Source: Oscillospiraceae bacterium
Lineage (GTDB): Bacteria > Bacillota > Clostridia > Oscillospirales > UBA929
DNA length: 40,757 nucleotides
Direction: 5' to 3'
Assembly: GCA_009777255.1 (NCBI GenBank)
Contig: WRMG01000009.1
Span: forward strand, 1-40,757
The notes beneath the pieces are model-generated. The model was not told the origin of the DNA. It worked only from the letters and a program-made list of their open reading frames with translations, and ran no database searches. Positions 34,145-40,757 of the stretch are shown here, one piece after another. The position numbers and the translations under genes were made by a program. Each line of letters begins with the position of its first letter. Within the stretch, counting starts at the first letter, position 1.

Positions 34145-35583
34145 CGGAGATCAAGGCGAGGCTGATAACCGCCGCGGTCGGCGAGCTTATAATAGAAACG
34201 TCGTACCACCTGCCCGCCGATGTCCGCAAAGCGCTGCGCGAAGCCTATGAAAAGGAACACAGCGAGCGGGCAAGATATATACTGGGCGAGTGTATCAGGA
34301 ACTATCAGACGGCGGACAGGGGCGAATACCCGCTTTGTCAGGACACGGGAACGGCGCTGTTCTTTGTGGAGGTTGGCGAGGAGGTTTTTGTTGACGGCAA
34401 TTTGAACGAGGCGATAAATCTGGGAGTAAAAAATGCCTATGAAGTGGGATATTTGCGCAAATCTCTGGTTAATGACCCTATATTTGACAGAATAAATACG
34501 AAAAATAACACGCCGGCGGTTATATATATCAGGTATGTCAAGGGGAGCGATATTAAAATCAGCTTTCTTGCCAAGGGCGGCGGCGGCGAGAACTGTTCGG
34601 GATTGAGGATGCTGACGCCGTCGCGCGGGCCGGAGGGGGTAATCGGCGCGGTGGCGGATATTGTCAGGGAGGCCGGAGGCAAGCCGTGTCCGCCGACGGT
34701 TATCGGAGTGGGGATAGGCGCGACCGCCGACGAGGCGATGGTTTTGTCCAAATGGGCGCTGTTAAGGAAAATCGGAGAACGGCATCCCGACCCGCGTTAC
34801 GCCGACATGGAATTGAAGATTCTGGCTAAAATAAATGAGTCGGGTATCGGCCCGCAGGGCCTGGGCGGCGCGGCGTCGGCGTTCGGCGTTCATATAGAGG
34901 CGCGGCCGTGTCATATCGCGTCGATGCCCGTGGGGGTTTCCGTCAACTGCCACAGCCAGAGGCACGGAACGGTGACTGTCGGGGAAAACGGGTTTGTTGT
35001 TGAGAGGGAAGAGGAAATCGCCGATGAGCGTGAGGTTTGTGAGCCGGCGGGGAAGATAAAGAGGCTGAATATGCCGCTGACTGTGGATGATGTGCTGTCG
35101 CTGAGGGCGGGCGATATTGTTTCGCTTAACGGGGTTATTTATACCGCGAGGGACGCGGCGCATAAGCGGTTGGCTGAAGCGATAGGGGCAAATAAAAAAC
35201 TGCCCTTCGATATGGAGGGGCAGGGCATTTATTACGCGGGGCCGTCGCCGGAGAGGCCGGGGAAGCCGATAGGCTCGTGCGGGCCGACGACGTCGGACAG
35301 AATGGACGGGTTTACCGAGGATATTTTGAAACAGGGCGTTAGGGCGATGATAGGAAAGGGGCCGAGGTCGAGGGAAACGCTGGAGTTAATGCGAAGGTAT
35401 CCAGCGGTTTATCTGGCGAATGTGGGCGGGGCCGCGGCGGTCACGGCGGAAAAAATAAAATCCGCCGTGGTGGTTGCCTATGAGGAGCTGGGGCCGGAGG
35501 CAATCCGCAGGCTGGAGGTGGAGGATTTTATTTGTATTGTGGCTGCCGACAGCTACGGCAGCGATTTATATGGCAGCGGATGA
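34141..35583 (+). CDS. Class I fumarate hydratase, alpha and beta domains fused
   Basis: Iron-sulfur fumarase interconverting fumarate and malate, 480 residues. The alpha part (about 1-285) carries the probable [4Fe-4S] ligands Cys66 (LCQDTG), Cys183 (KPCPPTVIGVGIG) and Cys270 (SVNCHSQRHG). The beta part (about 295-480) has GDIVSLNGVIYTARDAAHKR and GSCGPTTSDRMDGFT. Many Clostridia encode these as two genes. The tartrate dehydratase family is related, but malic enzyme next door favours fumarase. The stop codon lies within the acceptor stem of a tRNA-Gln on the other strand: the last 13 bp are shared. Confidence 0.93.
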   Translation: MTEIKARLITAAVGELIIETSYHLPADVRKALREAYEKEHSERARYILGECIRNYQTADRGEYPLCQDTGTALFFVEVGEEVFVDGNLNEAINLGVKNAYEVGYLRKSLVNDPIFDRINTKNNTPAVIYIRYVKGSDIKISFLAKGGGGENCSGLRMLTPSRGPEGVIGAVADIVREAGGKPCPPTVIGVGIGATADEAMVLSKWALLRKIGERHPDPRYADMELKILAKINESGIGPQGLGGAASAFGVHIEARPCHIASMPVGVSVNCHSQRHGTVTVGENGFVVEREEEIADEREVCEPAGKIKRLNMPLTVDDVLSLRAGDIVSLNGVIYTARDAAHKRLAEAIGANKKLPFDMEGQGIYYAGPSPERPGKPIGSCGPTTSDRMDGFTEDILKQGVRAMIGKGPRSRETLELMRRYPAVYLANVGGAAAVTAEKIKSAVVVAYEELGPEAIRRLEVEDFICIVAADSYGSDLYGSG

Positions 35584-35644
35584 AGGACTTGAACCCTCGC
35601 AAACTGAGTCAGAGTCAGTCGTGCTACCATTACACCAATCCGCT
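35571..35644 (-). tRNA. tRNA-Gln (anticodon CUG)
   Basis: A complete cloverleaf on the - strand. Acceptor stem AGCGGAT/ATCCGCT (7 bp), D-arm with TAATGGTAG loop, anticodon stem ACTGA/TCAGT with loop CTCTGAC giving anticodon CUG, T-arm GAGGG-TTCAAGT-CCTTC, discriminator G and an encoded CCA. It reads the codon CAG. The 3' end overlaps the fumarase stop codon and the three codons and one base before it. Promoter at 35656-35684. Confidence 0.95.
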
Positions 35645-35655
35645 AAAGCATGCTC

Positions 35656-35684
35656 ATTTTAGCATAGAGTGTTTGCTTTGTCAA
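35656..35684 (-). promoter_or_regulatory. Sigma-A promoter of tRNA-Gln
   Basis: On the - strand, TTGACA (35684-35679), 17-bp spacer, TAAAAT (35661-35656), about 10 bp before the mature tRNA 5' end. Confidence 0.85.
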
Positions 35685-35705
35685 GATTAAAATGGAGATA
35701 TTTAT

Positions 35706-35733
35706 GTAGGGGCGGTTATAAGCCGCCCTTTTT
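35706..35733 (+). terminator. Terminator of the malic enzyme-fumarase operon (GTAGGG-type)
   Basis: GGGCGG (35710-35715)/CCGCCC (35723-35728) stem with one extra wobble pair, followed by TTTTT on the + strand. It begins with GTAGGGG, like the palindromes at 14802 and 35770. As it lies beyond the tRNA gene, a fumarase transcript ending here would contain the full antisense of tRNA-Gln. Confidence 0.7.
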
Positions 35734-35769
35734 GTGCGCGGGGTGGTGGGTTTGCGGGGTTTGTGCGGC

Positions 35770-35796
35770 GGGACGCCCGGGTGCGCGTCCCCTACG
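35770..35796. repeat. GTAGGG-type palindrome at the end of the M23 gene
   Basis: GGGACGC (35770-35776)/GCGTCCC (35785-35791). Read on the - strand, the element begins CGTAGGGGACGC and its TAG is the stop codon of the M23 peptidase gene. Inverted with respect to the copy at 35706. Confidence 0.55.
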
Positions 35797-36610
35797 GTTC
35801 GGGGAGATAATCCAGCGGGTCTATGGGTTTGCCGTTTAGCTGAAGCTCCAGATGCAGGTGGTTTACCTCGCGGCGTTCACCCTCGGCCGTCTGTCCGACG
35901 CCGCCGATGACCTGACCGGCCGTTACCTGCTGAGAAACGGTCACTGTGGGTTTTTTCATCAGGTTGGAATAATAGCTTGTATATCCGCCCGCGTGGTCGA
36001 TAACAACGGTCGTGCCGAGAAACACATGGTCATAGATGTCCTTGACCACCCCGTCGGCTATCGCCAGCACCTGTGTGCCCAGCGCGGATTCGATGTCCAG
36101 CCCGAGGTGTACCCTCCAGTCGCCCATTGTCTTGTTGTACACAAGGTCGTCGCTGGAAAAAGCGTTGACCATCGCGCCTTTAACGGGCCAGACAAAGACG
36201 CTTACCGGCTTGGGCTCGGATGAGGGCGAGGGTTCGGGCGGCGCCTGTGAGGTCGGGGTCGAGTCGGGCGCCGGTGAGCTGTCGGGTTCGGGGGCCGCAG
36301 GCGTATCCGGCGGCGCGGTCGGGATAGACGTTACCGCCGCCACGGGCAGGTCGTCGAGCGTTAACATGCTGTCCAGCGAGGGACGGGGAGTCGCGCTTGG
36401 GATTGCCGGCATGGGAACTCTGTCCAGCGCCGGATCGCTCTCCGCGTTGAGGGGGTTTGACAGGTAGCCCGGCGCCTCGGGCTCTCTGTCCGAAAAGAAG
36501 AGCATATATCCCGAGACGCCGATCGCGGCAATACACAGTATGAGGATGATGTAAAACCCTTTCCCCGCCAAGAAGTCGATGATGCCGCCTTTACTTTTTT
36601 TGTTACTCAT
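35792..36610 (-). CDS. M23 family (LytM) peptidase, SpoIIQ-like
   Basis: 272 residues: basic start, one membrane helix (about 18-38), a Pro/Ser/Thr-rich linker (about 65-135), and an extracytoplasmic LytM domain (about 138-270). Zinc residues are complete: His168 and Asp172 (RVHLGLDI) and His251/His253 (NHLHLEL). The stretch VYNKTMGDWRVHLGLDI resembles SpoIIQ of Clostridia, which joins SpoIIIAH in the engulfed forespore channel. The Bacillus subtilis SpoIIQ has lost a zinc ligand; this one has not. A sigma-A-like promoter precedes it, so a vegetative cell-wall role is also possible. Confidence 0.82.
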   Translation of the reverse strand: MSNKKSKGGIIDFLAGKGFYIILILCIAAIGVSGYMLFFSDREPEAPGYLSNPLNAESDPALDRVPMPAIPSATPRPSLDSMLTLDDLPVAAVTSIPTAPPDTPAAPEPDSSPAPDSTPTSQAPPEPSPSSEPKPVSVFVWPVKGAMVNAFSSDDLVYNKTMGDWRVHLGLDIESALGTQVLAIADGVVKDIYDHVFLGTTVVIDHAGGYTSYYSNLMKKPTVTVSQQVTAGQVIGGVGQTAEGERREVNHLHLELQLNGKPIDPLDYLPEP

Positions 36611-36655
36611 TGGTAAAAAACACCTCCGGTCGTAGTATTGACAGCCGGAAGTGTT

Positions 36656-36685
36656 AATATACAGGATTTGTTAATTTTGTGTCAG
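36656..36685 (-). promoter_or_regulatory. Probable promoter of the M23 peptidase gene
   Basis: On the - strand, CTGACA (36685-36680), 18-bp spacer, TATATT (36661-36656). The -35 overlaps the murC stop codon. Followed by GGAGGTG before the ATG. No sigma-F-type sequence was recognised. Confidence 0.55.
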
Positions 36686-38034
36686 CTTTGGATACGCGCG
36701 AGGTTTCTGCCCACCGTGCCTATGCTTCCCGCGCCCATGGTGAGGATAAGGTCGCCGTCGCGGGCCAGCTCCGCGAGCGCCCGCTCAAGGCCGTCGAGCG
36801 TGGGATAAAACGCGGCGCCCGGTATGGCGTCGGCGAGTGCTTTTGCCGAAATGCCAGTCGGTTTCTCGCGGGCGGCGTATATCTCGGTGATCAGCACCTT
36901 GTCGGCTTTAAGCGCGCTTATAAAATCGTCGAAGAGCTTGGCGGTGCGCGTGTAGGTGTGCGGCTGGAACGCGAGGACGACGCGGCTGTACCCCATTTCG
37001 CGGGCGGCGGCCAGCGTGGCCTTTACCTCTGTGGGGTGATGCGCGTAGTCGTCCGCTATGTCCGCGCCGTTATAGCTGCCCAGACGCTCAAAGCGGCGCC
37101 CCGTGCCGCGGAAGCTCTCAAGGCCTTTTTTCACGGCGGCGCCGGATATGCCGAGGATACGCGCGGCGCCCGCGGCGGCCAGAGCGTTCATAACATTGTG
37201 CGTTCCGGGGACGTTAAGCGCGACCTCGGTATATTTCTCTCCGTCCGCCCAAATCTCAAAGGACGGGATACCTTTGCTGAATGACAAATTTTTACAGAAT
37301 ATGTCAAAACGGCTGTCCGCGCCGAAGGTTTTGTGGGGGATGTTCTTTACGGCGGCGGCGGCGTTTTCGTCGGTTCCGCTGATAAGAACGTGTTCTGACT
37401 TGCTTGCGAACGCTGAAAACGACGCGATTATGTCGTCGATGCCGGAGAAAAAATCCAGGTGGTCCGGCTCTATATTTAGAATGACTGAAATTGTTGGTGA
37501 TAAATGTAAAAAAGAGTTGCAATATTCACAGGCTTCTGCGATAATAATATTGTCAGCGCCCAAACGGTGTCCCGCCGCTATCGCGGGGAGATGGCCGCCC
37601 AGCATAACGGTCGGGTCCAGCTCCGCCGCGAGCGCGATATGAGCCGACATGCCGGTGGTAGTCGTCTTTCCGTGGGTGCCTGAGATACACAGCGCGTTTT
37701 TGTATTCCTCCATTATCACGCCCCACGCCTGCGCGCGTTCTATAACGGGGACGCCGCGCGCTCTGGCGGCCGCGACTTCGGGGTTATCCTCCCTGGCGGC
37801 GGCGGTGCGGATAAGGATGTCACAGCCGGTGATGTTTTCGGCGCTGTGGCCGATAACGACGCTGAACCCCTTTTCCCGCAGATTATCCACGGCTTCGCTC
37901 TCCTGCATGTCCGAGCCCGAGATATTAAAGCCCTTGCTTCGCAGAACCTCGGCAAGCGCGCACATGGACACGCCTCCGATACCTACCATGAATATGTTGT
38001 TTGCGTTTTTAATGGTCTGTTTATAATCTGGCAT
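36682..38034 (-). CDS. murC: UDP-N-acetylmuramate--L-alanine ligase MurC
   Basis: Cytoplasmic ATP-dependent ligase that adds L-Ala to UDP-MurNAc in peptidoglycan synthesis, 450 residues. Motifs: IFMVGIGGVSMCALAEVL (N-terminal UDP-binding), SGTHGKTTTT (P-loop), NIEPDHLDFF, NVPGTHNVMNALAA, DDYAHHPTEV. Start ATG at 38034 with CGGAGGACAG upstream; the open frame runs 66 codons further but that part covers the promoter region and has no similarity. The M23 gene follows downstream. Confidence 0.96.
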   Translation of the reverse strand: MPDYKQTIKNANNIFMVGIGGVSMCALAEVLRSKGFNISGSDMQESEAVDNLREKGFSVVIGHSAENITGCDILIRTAAAREDNPEVAAARARGVPVIERAQAWGVIMEEYKNALCISGTHGKTTTTGMSAHIALAAELDPTVMLGGHLPAIAAGHRLGADNIIIAEACEYCNSFLHLSPTISVILNIEPDHLDFFSGIDDIIASFSAFASKSEHVLISGTDENAAAAVKNIPHKTFGADSRFDIFCKNLSFSKGIPSFEIWADGEKYTEVALNVPGTHNVMNALAAAGAARILGISGAAVKKGLESFRGTGRRFERLGSYNGADIADDYAHHPTEVKATLAAAREMGYSRVVLAFQPHTYTRTAKLFDDFISALKADKVLITEIYAAREKPTGISAKALADAIPGAAFYPTLDGLERALAELARDGDLILTMGAGSIGTVGRNLARIQS

Positions 38035-38072
38035 TACTGTCCTCCGGTAAAAAATGGTTGTTTCTATAATAA

Positions 38073-38078
38073 TTATAC
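38073..38078 (-). promoter_or_regulatory. Likely -10 box for murC
   Basis: TATAAT on the - strand about 40 bp before murC, within an AT-rich 102-bp divergent region shared with spoVG. No single convincing -35 can be chosen; TTGCCT lies too close for this box but fits a second, weaker TTATAG box. Low certainty. Confidence 0.3.
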
Positions 38079-38136
38079 AGCAAAACAGGCAAAATAAAAC
38101 CGCGAAATATAGAAATACAAATTGGAGGTTTTTTGA

Positions 38137-38436
38137 ATGAACATCACCGATGTAAAAATCCGCAGCGTTAATCTCACGGGAAGCATGAAAGCGGTGGTTT
38201 CGGTCACGATTGACAACGAGATCGCCATTCATGACATGAAGATTATCGAGGGGCCCGAACGGCTGTTTCTGGCCATGCCGTCACGCAAGATGTTCGACGG
38301 CAGCTTCCGTGACATTGCCCATCCGATAAACGCGGCCGCGAGGGAAAAGCTGGAAAAAACCGTGCTGGCGAAATTCGAGGAGATGAAGGAAACGGCGGCG
38401 CATGCCAACGAGCCCGAGGAACCGAAGTTTGAGTGA
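38137..38436 (+). CDS. spoVG: SpoVG family regulator
   Basis: Small RNA/DNA-binding regulatory protein of 99 residues, needed for normal septation and sporulation control in Bacillus and for virulence gene control in others. The family start MNITDVKIRSVN and KIIEGPERLFLAMPSRKM, followed by FRDIAHPINAAAREKLE, are nearly canonical. GGAGG lies 8 nt before the ATG. SpoVG is widespread in Firmicutes including non-spore-formers, so it is not proof of sporulation. Confidence 0.96.
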   Translation: MNITDVKIRSVNLTGSMKAVVSVTIDNEIAIHDMKIIEGPERLFLAMPSRKMFDGSFRDIAHPINAAAREKLEKTVLAKFEEMKETAAHANEPEEPKFE

Positions 38437-38445
38437 GTTTTATTT

Positions 38446-39522
38446 ATGAAAAGCATCAGGCGCTTGATTTGCGCGGCGCTCGTTACGGCTGTTTTAGCGG
38501 GGGCGCCGCTGCCTGCCATTGCGGCCGACGTCTATCACTACGGTGTGGGCGGCGCCTATCTGTTCCCCTGCACTTACAGTTATATGCCGATGCTGTCGGC
38601 GGGAGAGCTGATGGTGCCGGTGAATCTGCTGCTGCACAGCGGGCTGGGGCTTAGCAGCACGTTTTCGGAGAGGAATGACTATTACACATTCTATTATACC
38701 GAGCGGCCGGGGCAGTATCTCACCTTCTACATGAACAAATCGGGTTCGTATGACCTGAGATGGAGCTATAATGATAAATCGCTTTTAAGGAAGAACGGCA
38801 TATATTACGTGCCGCTTCTTTTTGTCGCCGAGCGGCTGGGGTTCAACGCGAGTACGTTCCAGACGCGGTACGGGACGGTGACGCGCGTTTCGCTTGCCGA
38901 CGACACGAGAACCGACGAGGAAGTCGGGCGGATGATCAGCGACGGGCTGTCGGGGGAGCTGGAAAACTACCGGCTGGCGAACGGGGTGCAGCCGCCGGAG
39001 CCGAAAGCGCCGCCCAACGTATATCTGGGGTTTGACGCGGAAACGGACGGCGATATATCGGGTGTGCTGGAGCTGCTTGGCGCCGAGGGCATTACCGCCA
39101 CGTTTTTCATAACGCCCGAGTTTGCCGGACACGTCGGCGTAAGGGATATAATCGTGCGCGGGCACGCGCTGGGCATACGGCTTGACGGCGGCGAGGATTT
39201 GGATATGCTCACATATACCAATGAGCTGCTCAGGCTGTCCGCGCTGACACAGACAAGGCTTTTGCTGCTGCCCGAGGATACCAGACTGAAATATGATATA
39301 TTGGAAACGGTCGGGTATCGCCTGTGGCAATGGGAGCTGGACGGGCATAGCCCGAACATATTCAGGACGATCGACAACGCGAGAAACGCGAGCTATGTCA
39401 GGTTCGGGTGTGACGATGAGTCAGTCGAGGCGCTGAACGAGCTGCTGGGGCAGCTGAAAACGCTTGACACGGAATATTATGCCGTGAGCGAGGCGCAGCC
39501 GCCGCCCGAGTGGTCGTCATAG
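38446..39522 (+). CDS. Secreted polysaccharide deacetylase-fold protein, catalytically degenerate
   Basis: 358 residues with a Sec signal peptide (cut probably after AIAA, about residue 27). Residues about 30-150 resemble a copper-amine-oxidase-type stalk domain (ELMVPVNLLLHSGLG, KNGIYYVPLLFVAERLGF). Residues about 190-350 have a NodB-like fold (NVYLGFDAETD, GITATFFITPEFAG, RGHALGIRLDGGEDLDML). NodB motif 1 (T-F-D-D) reads GFDAETD (195-201), and the H-x3-H of motif 2 is replaced by RLDGGED, so the metal triad is missing. It starts 9 bp after spoVG. A binding role is possible; function unknown. Confidence 0.78.
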   Translation: MKSIRRLICAALVTAVLAGAPLPAIAADVYHYGVGGAYLFPCTYSYMPMLSAGELMVPVNLLLHSGLGLSSTFSERNDYYTFYYTERPGQYLTFYMNKSGSYDLRWSYNDKSLLRKNGIYYVPLLFVAERLGFNASTFQTRYGTVTRVSLADDTRTDEEVGRMISDGLSGELENYRLANGVQPPEPKAPPNVYLGFDAETDGDISGVLELLGAEGITATFFITPEFAGHVGVRDIIVRGHALGIRLDGGEDLDMLTYTNELLRLSALTQTRLLLLPEDTRLKYDILETVGYRLWQWELDGHSPNIFRTIDNARNASYVRFGCDDESVEALNELLGQLKTLDTEYYAVSEAQPPPEWSS

Positions 39523-40164
39523 AGGCTTGGATTTTATACGGGCGTAGCGGCGGGGATAGCCGCCCGGGGTCATGTCGGTCTTGCGGATGATGACCACGGA
39601 GTGAGTTCTGCCGTTTGACAGCGTGTACCGTTTTAGCTCCTCCAGTTCGCCTTTCAGCACGGCGACGGCGGATTTTGCCTCGGTTATTTCATCGTCGCAG
39701 TCGTTTTCCTTCATTGCGAGCAGACGTCCGCCGATACGCAGAAACGGCAGCGCCAGCTCGCATAAAATATTCAGGCGGGCGACGCCGCGCGCCGTGACAA
39801 AGTCAAAGCCGTCGCGCCAGCCGTTTTTCAGGGCCAGCTCCTCGGCGCGGCCGTGGACGCAGTCTACGTGTGAGAGGTCCAGCTCGTCGCAGATCAGTCG
39901 GAGAAACTCAACCTTTTTGTCCGTTGCGTCTAACAGAGTCAGGCGCATTTTTGGTTCGCCGAGCCTTATCGGTATGCCGGGGAAGCCCGCGCCGGAGCCG
40001 AGGTCCAGCACGCGCGCGCCCGTGAAATTGAACAGCGTTAACAGCTGCGCCGAATCCTCGAAATGCCGGACCCAAATACTGTTGGGGTCCTCCACGGAGG
40101 TCAGGTTCAGCTCTTCGTTTTGGGTCAGCAGCAGCTCAAGGTATTTTTCCAGTTTATCGCGCAT
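39517..40164 (-). CDS. rsmG: 16S rRNA (guanine527-N7)-methyltransferase RsmG
   Basis: SAM-dependent methyltransferase (GidB), 215 residues. SAM site VLDLGSGAGFPGIPIRL, NLTSVEDPNSIWVRHFEDS near the N-terminus, and FDFVTARGVARLNILCELA. Overlaps the convergent deacetylase-fold gene by 6 bp and follows mnmG by 11 bp, the classic gidA-gidB pair found near the origin in many bacteria. The usual following parA/parB genes are replaced here by the convergent gene. Confidence 0.96.
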   Translation of the reverse strand: MRDKLEKYLELLLTQNEELNLTSVEDPNSIWVRHFEDSAQLLTLFNFTGARVLDLGSGAGFPGIPIRLGEPKMRLTLLDATDKKVEFLRLICDELDLSHVDCVHGRAEELALKNGWRDGFDFVTARGVARLNILCELALPFLRIGGRLLAMKENDCDDEITEAKSAVAVLKGELEELKRYTLSNGRTHSVVIIRKTDMTPGGYPRRYARIKSKPL

Positions 40165-40175
40165 AAAAACCTCCG

Positions 40176-40757
40176 CTATTTGTATGCTTTTGAGTATATC
40201 ATAAGCGCCGTTATGTCGGCGGGAGAAACGCCGGGGATTCTTCCCGCCTGTCCGTATGTTGCGGGGCGGGACGCGCCGAGCTTGACGGCGGCTTCGTACG
40301 ACAGCCCGGGCACGGCCCTGTAGTCGGGGCAGTCGGGGAGCTTCAGGTTTTCCATCTTGGACATGTTGTTAAGCATGGTCTGCTGGCGGCGGATATATCC
40401 CTCGTATTTCACGCGGATCTCCACCTGTTCGCGGACGGCGCGCGGCAGCTCCGGCTGACCGCCGACGGCCAGATCGTCATAGGAAACCTCGGGGCGGCGC
40501 AGCTTTTCGATCAGGCGCGAGCGCTCAAGGCGCTTTATCTCGCCGTCTATCTGCTCCAGCTTCAGGTTAAGGCGGTCTATACGGTCTTTTTCGACCAAGC
40601 CCAGCTCGTATCCCAGCGGCATAAGGCGTTCGTCGGCGTTGTCGTGGCGGAGCAGCAGCCGGTATTCCGAACGGGATGTCATCATGCGGTACGGCTCGTT
40701 GGTGCCGCGCGTCACCAGATCGTCAATCAGCGTGCCGATGTAAGAGCTGGAGCGCGG
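40176..40757 (-). CDS. mnmG: tRNA uridine modification enzyme MnmG, C-terminal part (runs off window)
   Basis: The C-terminal 193 residues of MnmG (GidA), which with MnmE makes the cmnm5 modification at U34 of tRNAs. Reading continues without stop to the right edge (SSSYIGTLIDDLVTRGTNEPYRMM), so the gene begins beyond 40757; an in-frame GTG at 40715 is internal. Family motifs: RMMTSRSEYRLLLRHDNAD, YEGYIRRQQ, and the C-terminal ASRPATYGQAGRIPGVSPADI. Confidence 0.96.
   Translation of the reverse strand, partial: PRSSSYIGTLIDDLVTRGTNEPYRMMTSRSEYRLLLRHDNADERLMPLGYELGLVEKDRIDRLNLKLEQIDGEIKRLERSRLIEKLRRPEVSYDDLAVGGQPELPRAVREQVEIRVKYEGYIRRQQTMLNNMSKMENLKLPDCPDYRAVPGLSYEAAVKLGASRPATYGQAGRIPGVSPADITALMIYSKAYK

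Noticed and set aside
38040-38136. Possible sigma-H promoter before spoVG
   Set aside because: AGGCAAAA and GAAAT are present but the spacing does not match sigma-H promoters; left unassigned.
1-40757. CRISPR arrays, insertion sequences, prophage genes, rRNA genes
   Set aside because: No regularly spaced direct repeats, transposase, integrase, phage structural gene or rRNA sequence was found on either strand.

Overview
The window looks like a chromosomal segment of a flagellated, Gram-positive, moderately GC-rich clostridium (Bacillota, class Clostridia). The evidence is a clostridial-order flagellar operon with the FliM/FliY/CheY arrangement, strong AGGAGG ribosome binding sites with many GTG and TTG starts, sigma-A promoters with extended -10 boxes, a SpoVG gene, and an acetyl-CoA-type MetA. 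No phage, insertion sequence or CRISPR array was seen. An exact consensus parS site (32879-32894) and the mnmG-rsmG pair at the right edge suggest that the window lies in the origin-proximal part of the chromosome.

Layout. (1) 1-10246: flagellar genes, all on the + strand: the end of a hook gene (flgE-like), a terminator and new promoter, then flbD, motA, motB, fliL, fliM, fliY, cheY, fliO, fliP, fliQ, fliR and flhB. (2) 10266-14748: directly after flhB, where flhA would usually follow, comes a Gld-type ABC exporter: an ATPase, a single-chain permease plus GldG-like protein, and a DUF4340-like protein. (3) 14749-15478: the only long gene-free stretch. It holds several hairpins, a good promoter and a NiCo (nickel/cobalt) riboswitch with its terminator. 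(4) 15479-24559: a cation diffusion facilitator, a P-type Ca2+-like ATPase, a nitroreductase-like protein, a membrane-anchored leucine-rich-repeat protein, an epimerase, and a polysaccharide pyruvyl transferase fused to a glycosyltransferase. (5) 24547-27005, - strand: a CapA-like lipoprotein, a PhnP-like metallo-hydrolase and a small membrane protein. (6) 27119-28981: metA and a degenerate alpha/beta hydrolase. (7) 29058-32738, - strand: the spermidine/putrescine transporter potABCD. (8) parS, then malic enzyme and a fused class I fumarase (32969-35583). The fumarase stop codon lies inside a convergent tRNA-Gln(CUG) gene. (9) 35792-38034, - strand: a SpoIIQ-like M23 peptidase and murC. (10) spoVG and a degenerate polysaccharide deacetylase on +, meeting rsmG and partial mnmG on -.

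How the parts work together. Region 1 builds the motor (MotAB), the C-ring switch (FliM, FliY), its signalling input (CheY) and the export gate (FliO/P/Q/R, FlhB). Region 4 joins metal homeostasis, with the efflux carrier controlled by a metal-sensing leader, to what looks like a cell-surface glycan locus. Malic enzyme and fumarase together interconvert pyruvate, malate and fumarate. PotABCD imports polyamines. The most notable observations are the parS site, the NiCo riboswitch with a mutually exclusive terminator, the fused Gld-type exporter appended to the flagellar export genes, the pyruvyl transferase-glycosyltransferase fusion, and the tRNA/fumarase overlap.
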